DNA of 64,000 bases from Acanthosepion lycidas (taxonomy: Eukaryota > Mollusca > Cephalopoda > Sepiida > Sepiidae). The translations under genes were made by a program, and so were the position numbers. The notes below the pieces were generated by a model that had not been told where the DNA came from, did not search any database, and saw only the letters and a list, made by a program, of their open reading frames with translations. The stretch lies in contig OZ010571.1 of assembly GCA_963932145.1 (NCBI GenBank), positions 108,285,496 through 108,349,495 of the forward strand. Reading direction: 5' to 3'. Shown here piece after piece: positions 12,002-22,668 of the stretch (position 1 is the first letter of the stretch; each line of letters starts with the position of its first letter).

Positions 12002-12059
12002 TTCTAAATTGTCTGCTAAAGTGGGAAAGAGACAAAGCTGCCATTGGCTCGTCTCTTGA

Positions 12060-12645
12060 CTAATCCCGGGACCCGTTACACGCTAGTTACAGCAATGCTG
12101 TGAAAGTGACCTCTGCATTGGCTATTTCCTTTATTTTCTTAAAAGGAGCAGTTACAGATCATATTCGGACTACATATTTGCTTGTAACAGTCACTAAATG
12201 ACATGTAACTTTGTAACAACCGCCCTAATTCAGGTGTTAGTTTTTTTCGGTAAGTATGTGGAACCTTTTATACTATACACGAGATTAGTTTGGTCTATTC
12301 GAAAATTTCAGAAAGGAAGTATTTACATCAGGTACTGAAAAAGGTGCAGCAGTCAAAATGTAAATATAAACATTAAAATGCAAATACTATTTGAAAAGAT
12401 CAATGCATAATAATAAAAATATCTTATCGCAAAATTTCCAAGATGTTTCAATTAAAACGTGTAGTAATCATGTGTCTATCATAAATGAACACCATTCTCT
12501 AATAAAGTAATGAAATATTTCAGTAAAGACTGATCGATATCATAATAATATTATTGAATTTAATAGCTTTCCACAAAGGAGAACATTGCAGTGATGGTTT
12601 GTACCTGTATACAAATGTGAAATCTCCATAGAAATTATATGAAAG
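12060..12645. other. No recognisable gene or element
   Basis: Nothing supported between the GA array and the next LINE fragment. Confidence 0.45.
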
Positions 12646-12649
12646 AGTT

Positions 12650-12935
12650 TGCCCTCGCCACGAATGCTGAGAACTGAATGGACAGAGGACGTGTGTAACA
12701 AAACTTTTTAAAGACCACAGAATCTAGAATGAAAATTCTATATATATTCAGAAAGAAACAAACAAAATTTCTGGGAAAATAGGAAAGACGTCTGGAGAAT
12801 TTTTGACTCAGATTTTGTAGCGCGGGCAAGAAAAGCAGGAAAGGAAAACAACAAATTTGTTCGTTAACAATCGTGAGTGAATGAGTTGAAAAGGGACATG
12901 GAGATTTATTTATTCGTTTTCTACGCTTTCCCAAT
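12650..12935 (+). pseudogene. LINE family RT-A, copy C (C-terminal part)
   Basis: Plus-strand frames give MLRTEWTEDVCN, KILYIFRKKQTKFLGK and a K/R-rich GQEKQERKTT block, in the order of the C-terminal part of the copy at 5921 (WTERVSN, LILNIRKRQ, KFLGHIMRK). Heavily decayed. A 5S-headed SINE on the opposite strand follows. Confidence 0.6.
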
Positions 12936-12954
12936 CCTCTGCAGCTTATCTAAA

Positions 12955-13236
12955 GCTAGAAAAATCTTATAGATTAACCCATACATGGGGAGAGAAGTAG
13001 ATAATTCATACCACACACTAGTGCAGTTGCGCATAAGTGAATATAATAAATTCAACTGGATGTGTGGTCTCCGATTAATAATTCCATGCTATCATCTATT
13101 ATGCCATCTGCACATTCAAGCTTACAGTACCTACTATTCCTAAGCGGCTACCCATCTAGGTATTGACAAGGCTCGAGGTAGCTTAATTCGGTGATCGTAC
13201 AGGAACCGCTGTTTCTACATGATGTGACCTTAAGCC
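12955..13236 (-). mobile_element. 5S rRNA-headed SINE
   Basis: Bases 13120-13236 match a 5S rRNA gene along its whole length on the minus strand. Recognisable blocks on the plus strand include GCTTACAG (3' end), CTTAATTCGGTGATCGTAC and ACCGCTGTTTCTACATGATG. Many substitutions make it unlikely to be a working 5S gene. The 3' body (12955-13119) shares TTAACCCATA..GGGGAGAGAAG and GTAAGTGAATAT-like blocks with the SINE at 60106, so the unit is a 5S-promoter SINE (SINE3 type) with an internal pol III promoter. Confidence 0.75.
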
Positions 13237-13444
13237 AAGAGACATAGAGAGGTGATTACTTTGGGAAACGTAAACAAGAAAATAAATGAAGTTATAAAGA
13301 GCTATGAGGGCCCAAGTCCTAAAAACAGCTATACAAATAAATAGTTAATTCTAGTTTAGTTTCTTTTTCTGTTTGAATTATAAATCGTGTAGGTTGGAAT
13401 ACGTTAGACTTTCTTGTTAAATATTTCCAATTGAACCAACGTGA

Positions 13445-13910
13445 TCTGACATACTGGCAGCAAATCGCAGGCATACTGACAGAAAATGATTTCAGCAGAT
13501 ATACAAAAATAGTTAAGGGTGTAGAAGAAGGGTGTGTCTTTTCAGCGGAGTTATTCATCCTATACAGCGAGACAATTCTGAAATAATTAGAATTTCTAAC
13601 GGGATTCATTATTGGCAGCTGTAATCTTAACATAATATATGCAGATGACACAGTGTTAAGATCAGACGCAGAAAGAAAACTACAACAAATCCTGGAGGAG
13701 GTAGTGAAGGAAAGAGAGAAGAAAGTATTATATATCAACTGAAAAAAGACGGAATAAACAGTTGTTAGCAAAAGGACAAGCCCAAAGTACGAATTGCAAA
13801 TCAGAGATACCATTAGTATAGGTAAATATGCATTCGAAATGAAAAATAGGATATTAAGAAATAGAAAACCTTCCCTAGAAACCAGAAATATAATACTACA
13901 CGCTTACGTA
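13445..13910 (+). pseudogene. LINE family RT-A, copy D
   Basis: YWQQIAG, then GCVFSAELFILYSETIL, GFIIGSCNLNIIYADDTVL (catalytic YADD retained), a stop inside the KKTE block, VVSKRTSPKYELQI, and NRILRNRKPSLETRN. The 5' end and the C-terminal third are missing. Confidence 0.82.
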
Positions 13911-14127
13911 TATATCTATATCGTTCCTTTTGGACAGCCTCATGCCAGTAGCTGCAACTCTGTAGTACATACTAACGAGGAGATTCTTCACAGACTACTA
14001 AACTCTGTCTGGATTAGCTGTTATCTATCTGATATATCCTATTAATTCCTACATTCATAAAACTAGCTCTTTATGGATAACTCTCCCTTGTGAGGCTTTT
14101 GAACCTTGTATAGTATGAGGAATACCG

Positions 14128-14129
<2 letters not shown>

Positions 14130-14214
<85 letters not shown>
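14130..14214. repeat. (AT)n microsatellite
   Basis: About 85 bases of AT units. Confidence 0.98.
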
Positions 14215-14222
<8 letters not shown>

Positions 14223-14309
14223 AAAGGAGAGCTTATAGTTGTTTTAACGTTATAATGTGGATTTTTATATATTATACTTTATTTATCATACATTTGCTGT
14301 ACAGGTTTC

Positions 14310-14395
14310 CCTAAAACCGGATCGAAACCCGACTGATTTGGTATCAGTCGGAGAATATACCCCTAAGCCACTGGCGCACGTCAAGGATGAAGGTG
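14310..14395 (-). repeat. tRNA-derived SINE head or tRNA pseudogene
   Basis: On the minus strand, GTGGCTTAGGGGTATA fits an A box and GGTTTCGATCC an imperfect B box (one extra T). Between them an 8-base-pair stem (CGACTGAT..ATCAGTCG) replaces a normal anticodon arm. Not a functional tRNA by inspection. Confidence 0.55.
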
Positions 14396-14544
14396 AACTT
14401 AAGAATATTTATGTTTAAATAAACACACTAGTGACTGTGAGAACTATTTTTAACGAAGAGTCTTGCATTAGCAGCAGTAATAATCAATGTCTGCATATTC
14501 CAGTTTTCTCCTCGAGAGCTCAACCAAAGTATTTTTTCGGGAGC

Positions 14545-14545
<1 letters not shown>

Positions 14546-14574
<29 letters not shown>
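14546..14574. repeat. (TA)n(TG)n microsatellite
   Basis: Short TA array passing into TG units. Confidence 0.93.
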
Positions 14575-14575
<1 letters not shown>

Positions 14576-14718
14576 GATATACTTTGTATAGTGTGTTGCG
14601 TTCGTGTTTGTGTGTTTGTTTTTGACCGTGTGGGTATATGTATTTGTTCTCTATAAATATATACTATATATTATATTTATCCCATAAATATCAGAGATAG
14701 AGCGTATGTAAATATAAA

Positions 14719-14823
14719 TAAAAAAGTGAACACTGAAGTCAACACTCAGTCAGAGGCCACAGGCTCTTTCATGCTGGATGCAATCGTCATGTGGCTTCTG
14801 ACTGAGTGGTGATTCAATGTTCA

Positions 14824-14830
<7 letters not shown>
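14719..14830. repeat. Hairpin-forming inverted repeat
   Basis: Arms of about 36 bases (left GTGAACACTGAAGTCAACAC.., right the near-complement ending GATTCAATGTTCAC) around a loop of under 30 bases. A few mismatches give a pre-miRNA-sized stem-loop; a TA array follows directly. It may be a small MITE or a structured RNA. Confidence 0.8.

Positions 14831-14886
<56 letters not shown>
14828..14886. repeat. (AT)n microsatellite
   Basis: AT array immediately after the hairpin. Confidence 0.97.
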
Positions 14887-14890
<4 letters not shown>

Positions 14891-15423
14891 CAATGAGAAC
14901 GAAAATAATATATAAATTCCAACGGTCACAGTATTAATTCAAAAGAGGTCTCGATACAGATACTAGAGCAATATTATTTATAATTTTTTTTGTATGGTTA
15001 AAAACAATTTACTCACTACAAAATGCAACATTGTTTCAGTGCATTTCAACTGCACCTCGACTGGTGAGGACCAAAATGTTTAGGAACAATTCTGCTTGTA
15101 AGCAAGCCGTATGTGAAGCGTCACTGCTTTTTTTTCCATTTGTTTGAGAAAAAATATACATAAATTAAAAAGGTGATGGAGTGAAACAATAGTGCTTGTT
15201 AATAGCGGTTTTGGTGAAGGATGGGTGAGGTGTTAAAGTGATCTCCAGACTGGAAAAATTCCTTGTTAATAACAACGGTCAAATGTTTAGGCACAGTATT
15301 TCCAAGACTTCTAAGAGTAAAAGGTGTGTGAGAAAGGTGGGAATAGGAGATAGTAATACGATGAAAGAGGTAGGAGTAATAAAGAAACGAACTTGCATTT
15401 TGTAGTGAGTAAAATGTTTTTTG

Positions 15424-15450
15424 TCTATCTATCTATCTATCTATCTACTA
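15424..15450. repeat. (ATCT)n microsatellite
   Basis: Short ATCT array followed by TGTCTGTCTGTG-type sequence. Confidence 0.93.
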
Positions 15451-15454
15451 TCTA

Positions 15455-15800
15455 TATTTCTCATGTTGTCTGTCTGTGTGTCTGTCGTGGGCATTGTTAC
15501 CTCGCCCAGGCCGCATTTCTCACCCGATTTTGATGCGGTTTTCACCACAAGTTTGCAAATGGCTGCCGTAAGGACATGACAGAGCCCAATTTTTGAGTTC
15601 GGACTCAGGTTCCGAAAAAATCGATGATCGAAAAAATCAATAATTGAAAAAATCTGCTTACAGAAGGAATGATCGCATTTCAGCCAAATTTGACACCCTC
15701 TTAGAGTCTACCATTAGAAGTGTTGTCCAGAAGTTTCATGAAATCGGACCCCTAAAAAATCGATAAAACCCAAAAACCGAAACCCAAGTCCATATTTTTT
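15455..15800. repeat. Unclassified GC-richer segment
   Basis: Starts with TGTCTGTCTGTGTGTCTGTC and contains four spaced AAAAAATC(G/A)AT-type words (near 15616, 15635, 15648 and 15756). Base composition differs from its surroundings, and the start just after an ATCT array resembles a dispersed repeat with a microsatellite edge. No coding motif. Confidence 0.35.
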
Positions 15801-15983
15801 TATTGTTTGTTCGAGTAATTTCGATCATTGTGGCGTCTGCATGGTAGTTAGAATTCATTTGTTTACAACCTGGTATTCTTTGGGAATCGAGAAATTACAA
15901 GAGTATAATGTGACGTCATGTGTAACGCTTTTGGGAATGCAGTACAATGATATGTTTGTAATGATACTTACTGTCAAAATATA

Positions 15984-15988
<5 letters not shown>

Positions 15989-16059
<71 letters not shown>

Positions 16060-16090
16060 AATTAATTAATTAATTAATTAATTAATTAAA
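15989..16090. repeat. (AT)n followed by (TTAA)n
   Basis: AT array of about 65 bases, then about nine TTAA/ATTA units. Confidence 0.97.
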
Positions 16091-16338
16091 GAAAATCAAA
16101 CACTTAAAATCAATATGTATTAATTTTTTATTTCATGAGATCTTTAAAAAAAAGCAGCTCCAAATCTTCGAGACCTACAAACAAATGACAAAATGAGGTT
16201 TTGATATTTGTTTTGTAGGTCGGGATAATTAAGAGCTCCTTTGTTTTCTTTATATTTTTATTTATTTATATTTTTTTTTTTAGCTCTCATGAAATAAAAA
16301 TTACTTCCTCTGAGATTTAAGTGTTTGATATTCTTTAA
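16088..16338. mobile_element. Foldback element (about 250 bp)
   Basis: Ends are complementary: left AAGAAAATCAAACACTTAAA, right TTTAAGTGTTTGATATTCTT. Farther in, ATTTCATGAGA and its complement, GAGCT, and GACCTAC/GTAGGTC pair as well, so most of the unit folds on itself with mismatches. No coding capacity. Likely a MITE of unassigned superfamily. Confidence 0.7.
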
Positions 16339-16393
16339 TAATAATTTTTCTCTGTCTTTTGACATAGTGATCTCCCTAGATCTATATCCACCT

Positions 16394-16493
<100 letters not shown>

Positions 16494-16500
16494 ATGTATA

Positions 16501-19195
16501 TTAGGTTAGGTTGACTTTTCACTTTTTTAAAATATCAAAAAGAATAATTTACCGAAAGTTTTGTATAGAACTATTAAGTCCTGAATCAAAAAAATTGATC
16601 TGACACTTCAACGGTTTTTGAGCATCAAAGATCGTAAAGAAAGATGCACTGAAAAATGCACGATTTTGCAAGATTTGGCTTAAATATTGTTGAGAAAGTC
16701 AAAGAGTTTCAGTATTTAAATTAGGGAATGTTGCTATTTTATTTTATCAAAATGAAATAAAATGAAGAAATTATAGCTAAACTTCAAAGTGAAAATTTGC
16801 CCCTCCATTCTCAATGACTACTTCAAAATGCTGTTTTTTACCTCGTGAATTAATCAGTAAAATTTGAATACATTAAAAAATTGATTTCTCTCTATTATGA
16901 ATGAAAATACAGCAAACAGACAAATATGGAAAAACAAATAAAGTTTAATAGGGCTTAATATAGAGAGTCAAATATATCCATATAAGAGCCCTTAGACGAA
17001 AATGATGACCTCAATTTCTGACACAAAACTTTTGCTATTATGTGATGGTGCCTTGCTTCAAAACCATACACAGATTGGGAAGCTTCTTTTGTTAACTTAA
17101 CTATTTAAAACAGAATGCACTCTGCTTTAATATTTATGGAGAAATTAGATAAAATCCTAAAAATGATTCTATAAATCGGCATAACTAATTTAGTCAGTTT
17201 TATATGAATAAATATTTACTTACCTAATGGCCAAAATTCTTTTTATAGCTTCTTCCCTCACTTCCAGTTCATCAGATTGACCATTGAATATAAGATATTT
17301 TCAGGCAGTAAGGTGTAAGATTTGTATTGTATATTTTTCAATGTGATCTGTTGGATTTCATATGATTGCTTCCTAATCTTTTGGATCACATTGAAAATAT
17401 ACATTTGCTGATTGTGGAACTTGTTATTTCTTTTAATTTCGAACCAGTAGATGGTATGCACATTAACAATGAAATCTATTAAACTGTGGAGTTTGGTTGA
17501 AAGATTTTGTAGGCATGCACCACAAGTCCATAAACACATCAGCCTGATGGCTAAAGTTAACCACCTTGCCTGGTTTAATGGACCAATTTTCCATGATGCA
17601 AATCTGGAGTCCACCTTACCTCTAGAAATACCCACTGTATATTCATAAAGGAGTCTTTGGTCACAACTAAGTGTATCTGTATTTTCAATTTTAAAAATAG
17701 AATCCAGAGGACTGCCAACAGCTGAAAATGGTATTTGGGGTAAATTATGGTAACCATTTGCACATAATTTTGCCAGTGGAACATTGAATGTGGTAGGGCT
17801 TTTTGTGGTACCTTCTACATGTTTAAAAAGAGTTTTAAACAGAAGTTTATTTTGGCACAAGAAACAAACAATAGTGTGAAAATTTTTGTTAAGTTTTTTT
17901 TTTTTTTCGGAGTGCAACAAATCCATCTTCACAGCATGTATTGGCATTAGTGTTTTCAACAAGGATAGTCTTCATAGTGCTCACACTGTTGAATTCATGC
18001 AAAACATCAACCACTTGCTCGGCAAGAACAGCACCAGTTCCACCAATATTAGGAAGAACCCTATGTGTCAGATATTCACTTTCATATGTCATCTCCTTTG
18101 TGACAGTGAAGTGGCGTTCTAGTCCCTTATTTTTGTTCTTGTTTCAGAGATTTCTCCTATTTTCCTCCACTATTTCCTTGTACATTACTGTCTTTGGCAG
18201 CTGACCTATCAACTCCAATACAAAGATTTTCCACCTTTTCATCATGTTTTTGATGGGCATTTGTTTTCACTTTAGCCTTTGCTCTATCAATTTTACATTT
18301 ATCTATATAGATATCTTATATATTAATATCGGGGATAAGAAGGCCCATAGTCCTCGTATCCAAGATTGGAAGATACATGATCAACTCAGTAGCATACCGG
18401 GGAATTTTGATAAGGCTGTAAGGCCATTTGGGATGCTTTTTCCAGACATTATTATTAAAATATCTGAAAAAGAAAATATATGTATTATCAGAAATTACAC
18501 AAAAATAATTTTCGAAATAAATTTGAAAATAAAGTTCGAAATACATTATTAAATTAAAAGTAATGTTTACTTACCTAAAAGTAGAGTTAGTTCCGAGATC
18601 AGCTTGTAAACAGGCTTTTTAATAAAACACACTAACTTTGAAAATATAAACAAATTACAATAATTATAAAAGTTGTAATTTTTTAAATACTTAAGTATAT
18701 TTTGATGAAAAATACAATTGACATTTGTGCTAGCTAAAAGCGTAAACAGTAAGCAAAAATAAAACGAACTTACAAGAGGAGGCAGTTACGACCGGTAAAT
18801 ACTGAAGAAATACCCAGTAAATAAAACGGCGTTCGTAATTTATTATTTGTATTTTAAACTAAATATTTTAGTTGTTTGTTTTTGTTTTGTTTTTTGTTTG
18901 TTTGTTTTTTTTTTTTTTTGGTAATTTCATTTAATTTATTAAGAGAATAGATACTAAACTTTAAAATATCCATTATTAAGTGTATTTACTTCTTTTCTTC
19001 TCGTTAAGACACGGTTTTAACTTAACCTACACCTGTTTCCAGCGACACCGATATAATAACAATCGCAATTTATTTTGTCTTTAAGTTCGATTCCTCAAAT
19101 AAATACGAAATTTTGAAGAAAAATATTTTTGACGTTACTTTGCAACTTTTCTCGAGTTATTTTTTTTTTAGAATTCCAAAATCAACCTACCCTAA
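16501..19195 (-). mobile_element. Candidate DNA transposon enclosing an orphan-family gene
   Basis: Left end TTAGGTTAGGTTGACTTT and right end AAAATCAACCTACCCTAA are inverted repeats (16 of the first 18 bases agree), with TA on both outer sides. Inside lies the minus-strand spliced pseudogene at 16955-18640. Terminal repeats with TA duplication and one internal gene suggest a DNA transposon of about 2.7 kb with the gene as candidate transposase. The ends are short and imperfect, so chance or an unrelated pair of repeats remains possible. The terminus resembles the mariner TTAGGTTGG end, but the encoded protein does not look like a mariner transposase. Confidence 0.5.
16955..18640 (-). pseudogene. 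Multi-exon pseudogene of an uncharacterised metazoan family
   Basis: The largest non-repetitive open frame here (minus, 17258-17962) holds CFLCQNKLLFKTLFKHVEG, RLLYEYTVGISRG, GPLNQARWLTLAIRLM and LPENILYS. Upstream in other frames are VLPNIGGTGAVLAEQVVDVL, ILVENTNANTC and KVENLCIGVD. I recall this order (GTA-N-T block, RWLT, HPENI-like block) from long uncharacterised proteins in arthropods, cnidarians and molluscs; no function is known to me. Two strong donors (CCATTAG|GTAAGTAA at 17224 and TTTTAG|GTAAGTAA at 18575) and acceptors (CTTTTTCAG before 18463, AAATAG before 17100) give three exons with introns near 111 and 123 bases. The last exon carries ASQSVYGFEARHHHIIAKVL. A frameshift in a T-run near 17900, one near 17270, one or more near 18120-18210 and a stop near 18315 indicate a dead copy, though homopolymer errors could explain the first. 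Confidence 0.6.
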
Positions 19196-19318
19196 TACGG
19201 ATATAAGAAAGTTGTCGGGACCGGAGAAGAAGTCTCTTATATCCGGGTTTGGTCTATTTTGTTTAGGTAAGTATGGGAACAATTTGAGACCAGAGTAAAT
19301 CTCTCTTATATCCGGGTT
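19196..19318. repeat. Repeated CTTATATCCGGGTT block
   Basis: TCTCTTATATCCGGGTT occurs twice about 70 bases apart, and GGATATAAG in inverse orientation lies just before, so the segment can form a hairpin. Confidence 0.55.
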
Positions 19319-19319
19319 A

Positions 19320-19322
<3 letters not shown>

Positions 19323-19373
<51 letters not shown>
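19323..19373. repeat. (TA)n microsatellite
   Basis: Interrupted TA array. Confidence 0.95.
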
Positions 19374-19375
<2 letters not shown>

Positions 19376-19389
19376 CCAATATATATATG

Positions 19390-19752
19390 GGGGGAACCCG
19401 TTCCACAATCGTAAAAAATGCCTTGGATTATTCAGAGTTAATCTTTAAGTTTATTAAAGATTTACTCTGAATTATTTTCTCAAATATATTCACAGAGAAA
19501 AATGTAAAATACAAAGTTCCGTTCCATTATGAAGCGATGTAAAGAATAACTGAAAGGAAATTTGTATTTTAAGTTTTATTTTTATGACTGAATTTGAATT
19601 TAAGTTTCAATTTTGAAACATGGGAATTTAAGTGTTGTGAGGATAATATATTTTTTTAAAAAAACATATATAATATTATCCTCTACTGTGCCATCGAACA
19701 ATGTTTTTAAAGATAAAATAATGTTGTCATGAAAATATATTTAAAAAAGACA

Positions 19753-19755
<3 letters not shown>
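19390..19755. other. No recognisable gene or element
   Basis: AT-rich; TTTACTCTGAAT and ATTCAGAGTTAATC form a small local inverted repeat near 19420-19475. Nothing else supported. Confidence 0.4.

Positions 19756-19759
<4 letters not shown>

Positions 19760-19838
<79 letters not shown>
19760..19838. repeat. (TA)n microsatellite
   Basis: TA array with one phase break, followed by TG units. Confidence 0.97.
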
Positions 19839-19841
<3 letters not shown>

Positions 19842-19869
19842 GTGTTTAAGTGTGTGTGTGTGCGCGCAT

Positions 19870-21165
19870 GTGTGTTATTATGAATAGCTATCATATTACA
19901 AGTCACTTTGCTTCTACATTTGTTATCGTGGAATAAATGATTAGTACATTTTAGGTAGATTCGAAATAAAGGGCCTTAGATAGGAATCAGATGTTAAACT
20001 ATATTAAAATTTCAAATCTCAAATTTAAAATGTTTAAGAGTCTCCGTGATTATCAACTTCCAAAATCACTGAACTCTCGTGTTCACTAATTAAACGGAGA
20101 CTGTATTCGGATATTTTCTTCGAAATAACCTTTCTCGTGTTTGGCTTTAAAATTGCCTGATAGAAAATATTATTCATGTTTGGCAGACAGTTTTGCCTAA
20201 TTTTGTTATAATTTTTTTTTCACTTTTAATATTTTGAAATATTTTTCAGTAAACAATAGATACTACAAAGAAACTTCTCAGCATCCAGGAAAATAATAAC
20301 AATATGGCTGCAAGGATAATTTAAAAAACGAACTTTTTCAACAACTAGTGTAGGCGCTGACTTCTAAATAAAATATTTATCTCAGCATCTGTTATACGCA
20401 TGTGATGACTTTTATATGCTTGTCTAACTTTCTTTTAGTGTAGAATGAACATAAATGTAGAGAACGAACATAAATTTAATACGTCCAAAGGTGTTTCAAT
20501 TCAGTGCTAGGTTAAAATATTCATTTTACAACAGCCAGTACTTTCCAAAGATATTCGTGTAGAGCAGTAGTTATTGGAGCAGAAATACCTGTCAGTAATC
20601 CGTGTTTAGATTTCATACTTGTCATTTGTATTCACTTTCAAACTACTACATTTAGTAAAATCACGCATCCCCCTTTTTCTCCATGCCCCAAATAAGGGTT
20701 AAATACAAATCTTTGGGTGACAGCCAGTCTGAGAGAACTATTCAGAATTTAAAACCGTATTAAAAGAGACAATATTGCCTACTTCCTTGGAGGAACACAA
20801 CATTAAAAACGTTCAATGATTTTACGTGCCTCAAACAATATGTTGTGGATTGCGTTGCTCAAAAGCTCAGAGCAATTACACAGTCTGATAAGTAGGTGAG
20901 ATTTTGCCACCTAAAAAGTCAATATTTGCGTTGCAAGGTGAACGATATTTCCTTCAGAAAATATTAAACAACAAATATCGAAAGTGTTCCTGATTTGTAG
21001 TTTATATCCGATTAGCAAATGGTTAAAATATTTATTGAATTAATATTTTTGTATCGACCTCATGCAATAAAAATTAAGTCTAACGCAGTCAGAATCATAA
21101 CTGTATTTTATACATTATTTTGCTTCTATAAATGTAAACACACAAAATGTTTGGTGTATGCATCT
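19870..21165. other. No recognisable gene or element
   Basis: About 1.3 kb of AT-rich, apparently unique sequence with stops in every frame. Confidence 0.5.
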
Positions 21166-21168
21166 GTA

Positions 21169-21170
21169 CT

Positions 21171-21240
<70 letters not shown>
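21169..21240. repeat. (GATA)n microsatellite
   Basis: About 18 perfect GATA units. Confidence 0.98.
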
Positions 21241-21596
21241 ATTAAATCACATGGAGAGTGAATAAGATGGGAACGGTTTGAGAGATATATTTTTTACAAA
21301 GATAGATGGATATACATATACTTGAGCACGGAAGAGGGGAATAAAATAAAGGGGATATTATTTCGAAAGACAGAGAGCGAGAAAGACAGAGAAGGAGAGT
21401 GAGGGAGAGATAGCGAAACTATTTATTCCCATGAATTGTAATCTCAATAACTGCATGTAATTATGAAGAAAACTTCAAATTTCTTTGTACCATCCTCAAG
21501 AATTAATCCCAATTCAGTTAGGACCATAACTGTATTTTACGGATAATTTTAATTCCGGAAATATATACAGTATTTTCTTCAGGCTATTCGTCCATT

Positions 21597-21659
<63 letters not shown>

Positions 21660-21672
21660 GGAAAAGAATGCA

Positions 21673-21744
<72 letters not shown>

Positions 21745-21786
21745 GGAAAAGAATGCAATAGATAGATAGATAGGGAAAAGAATGCA

Positions 21787-21846
<60 letters not shown>

Positions 21847-21896
21847 GGAAAAGAATGCAATAGATAGATAGATAGATAGACAGGGAAAAGAATGCA

Positions 21897-21968
<72 letters not shown>

Positions 21969-21981
21969 GGAAAAGAATGCA

Positions 21982-22014
<33 letters not shown>
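21597..22014. repeat. Compound GATA array with a fixed 17-base spacer
   Basis: GATA tracts of different lengths are separated by six identical copies of GGGAAAAGAATGCAATA, starting at 21659, 21744, 21773, 21846, 21883 and 21968. The gaps between spacer copies are multiples of four bases (68, 12, 56, 20 and 68). All three minus frames stay open through the array (IYLS repeats with HSFP blocks), which is a property of the repeat and not evidence of a gene. Confidence 0.97.
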
Positions 22015-22015
<1 letters not shown>

Positions 22016-22109
22016 GGCAACTGAGACTAAAAGAAATCGGGAAACAAGCCAATCATCAATTGTAAATAGGCAGAATGTCTTTACTTCAAAATATTCCCTA
22101 GATGTGAGT

Positions 22110-22500
22110 TAAAATAAGATGTTTCAGAATAAAGCAATACAGAAATCTAAATGTCTAGCAAGTGTCTTAACAGACGATGGAAAACAAGACAGAAGCCAAA
22201 AAGCGTATTAGAATAGCGAAGATGTTTTGCGAAAGCTAAACAAAGTATTAAGAAATAGAAAAAAATTCGTTTAAAATTAAAAGATCAGTGATTAACAGTC
22301 ATGTAATATCCATCCTCCTTTATGGCAATAAATACTGGATTCTTTCTCCATACATGAAAAGGAAACACACGTGGTTCTACATTTTTCTTTAATCCTTTCA
22401 CCCCCAAAAAGGCAATAAAGCCACTAACACGCAGAGGGTTAATGAGTGTGAAAGACTAAAGAAAACGTTATCAATAAGAGGGAACAATAACAGGAAAAGA
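22110..22500 (+). pseudogene. LINE family RT-A, copy E, first part
   Basis: Blocks KSKCLASVLTDDGKQD, KLNKVLRNRKK and (H)TWFYIFL follow the order of KYLGS..DGKCD, RNRK and MWFYRR in other copies. Frames are broken repeatedly. A 46-base TTAA-flanked insert at 22393 interrupts it. Confidence 0.6.
22393..22438. mobile_element. Tiny TTAA-flanked piggyBac-like remnant
   Basis: TTAA lies on both sides (22389-22392, 22439-22442). The ends are TCCTTTCACC and GCAGAGGG, similar in style to the element at 22669. At 46 bases it is far below normal MITE length, so it may be a deletion derivative or coincidence. Confidence 0.35.
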
Positions 22501-22668
22501 AGACAGTAGATGCCTATTGATATTGCCTTTAAATTTTTGAAGATAAAATTTGAGTGGAATGTAAAAAACCGCAAGACATTTCCAGAAGCGAGAAGTGCAA
22601 AAAAAGAACTCTTAGCATTTCAACTGGAAGATGATGAGACGTTGCTGTCAGTCTATTAGTACGCTTAA

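Noticed and set aside
13319..13813. 164-codon minus frame
   Set aside because: Antisense shadow of RT-A copy D, whose YADD motif is on the plus strand.
14310..14395. Functional tRNA gene (possible Trp anticodon CCA)
   Set aside because: The B box has an extra base, the anticodon stem is eight pairs long, and the base 5' of the anticodon is not U. Best explained as a SINE head or pseudogene.
16501..16513. Telomere-like TTAGGTTAGG
   Set aside because: Two imperfect units only, and explained better as the terminus of a TA-flanked element.
21597..22014. CRISPR-like repeat/spacer pattern
   Set aside because: The variable parts are pure GATA tracts differing only in length, and the genome is clearly eukaryotic.
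21514..22052. Three long overlapping minus-strand open frames of up to 168 codons
   Set aside because: They are the GATA tetranucleotide read in three frames (IYLS repeats). A stop-free repeat, not genes.
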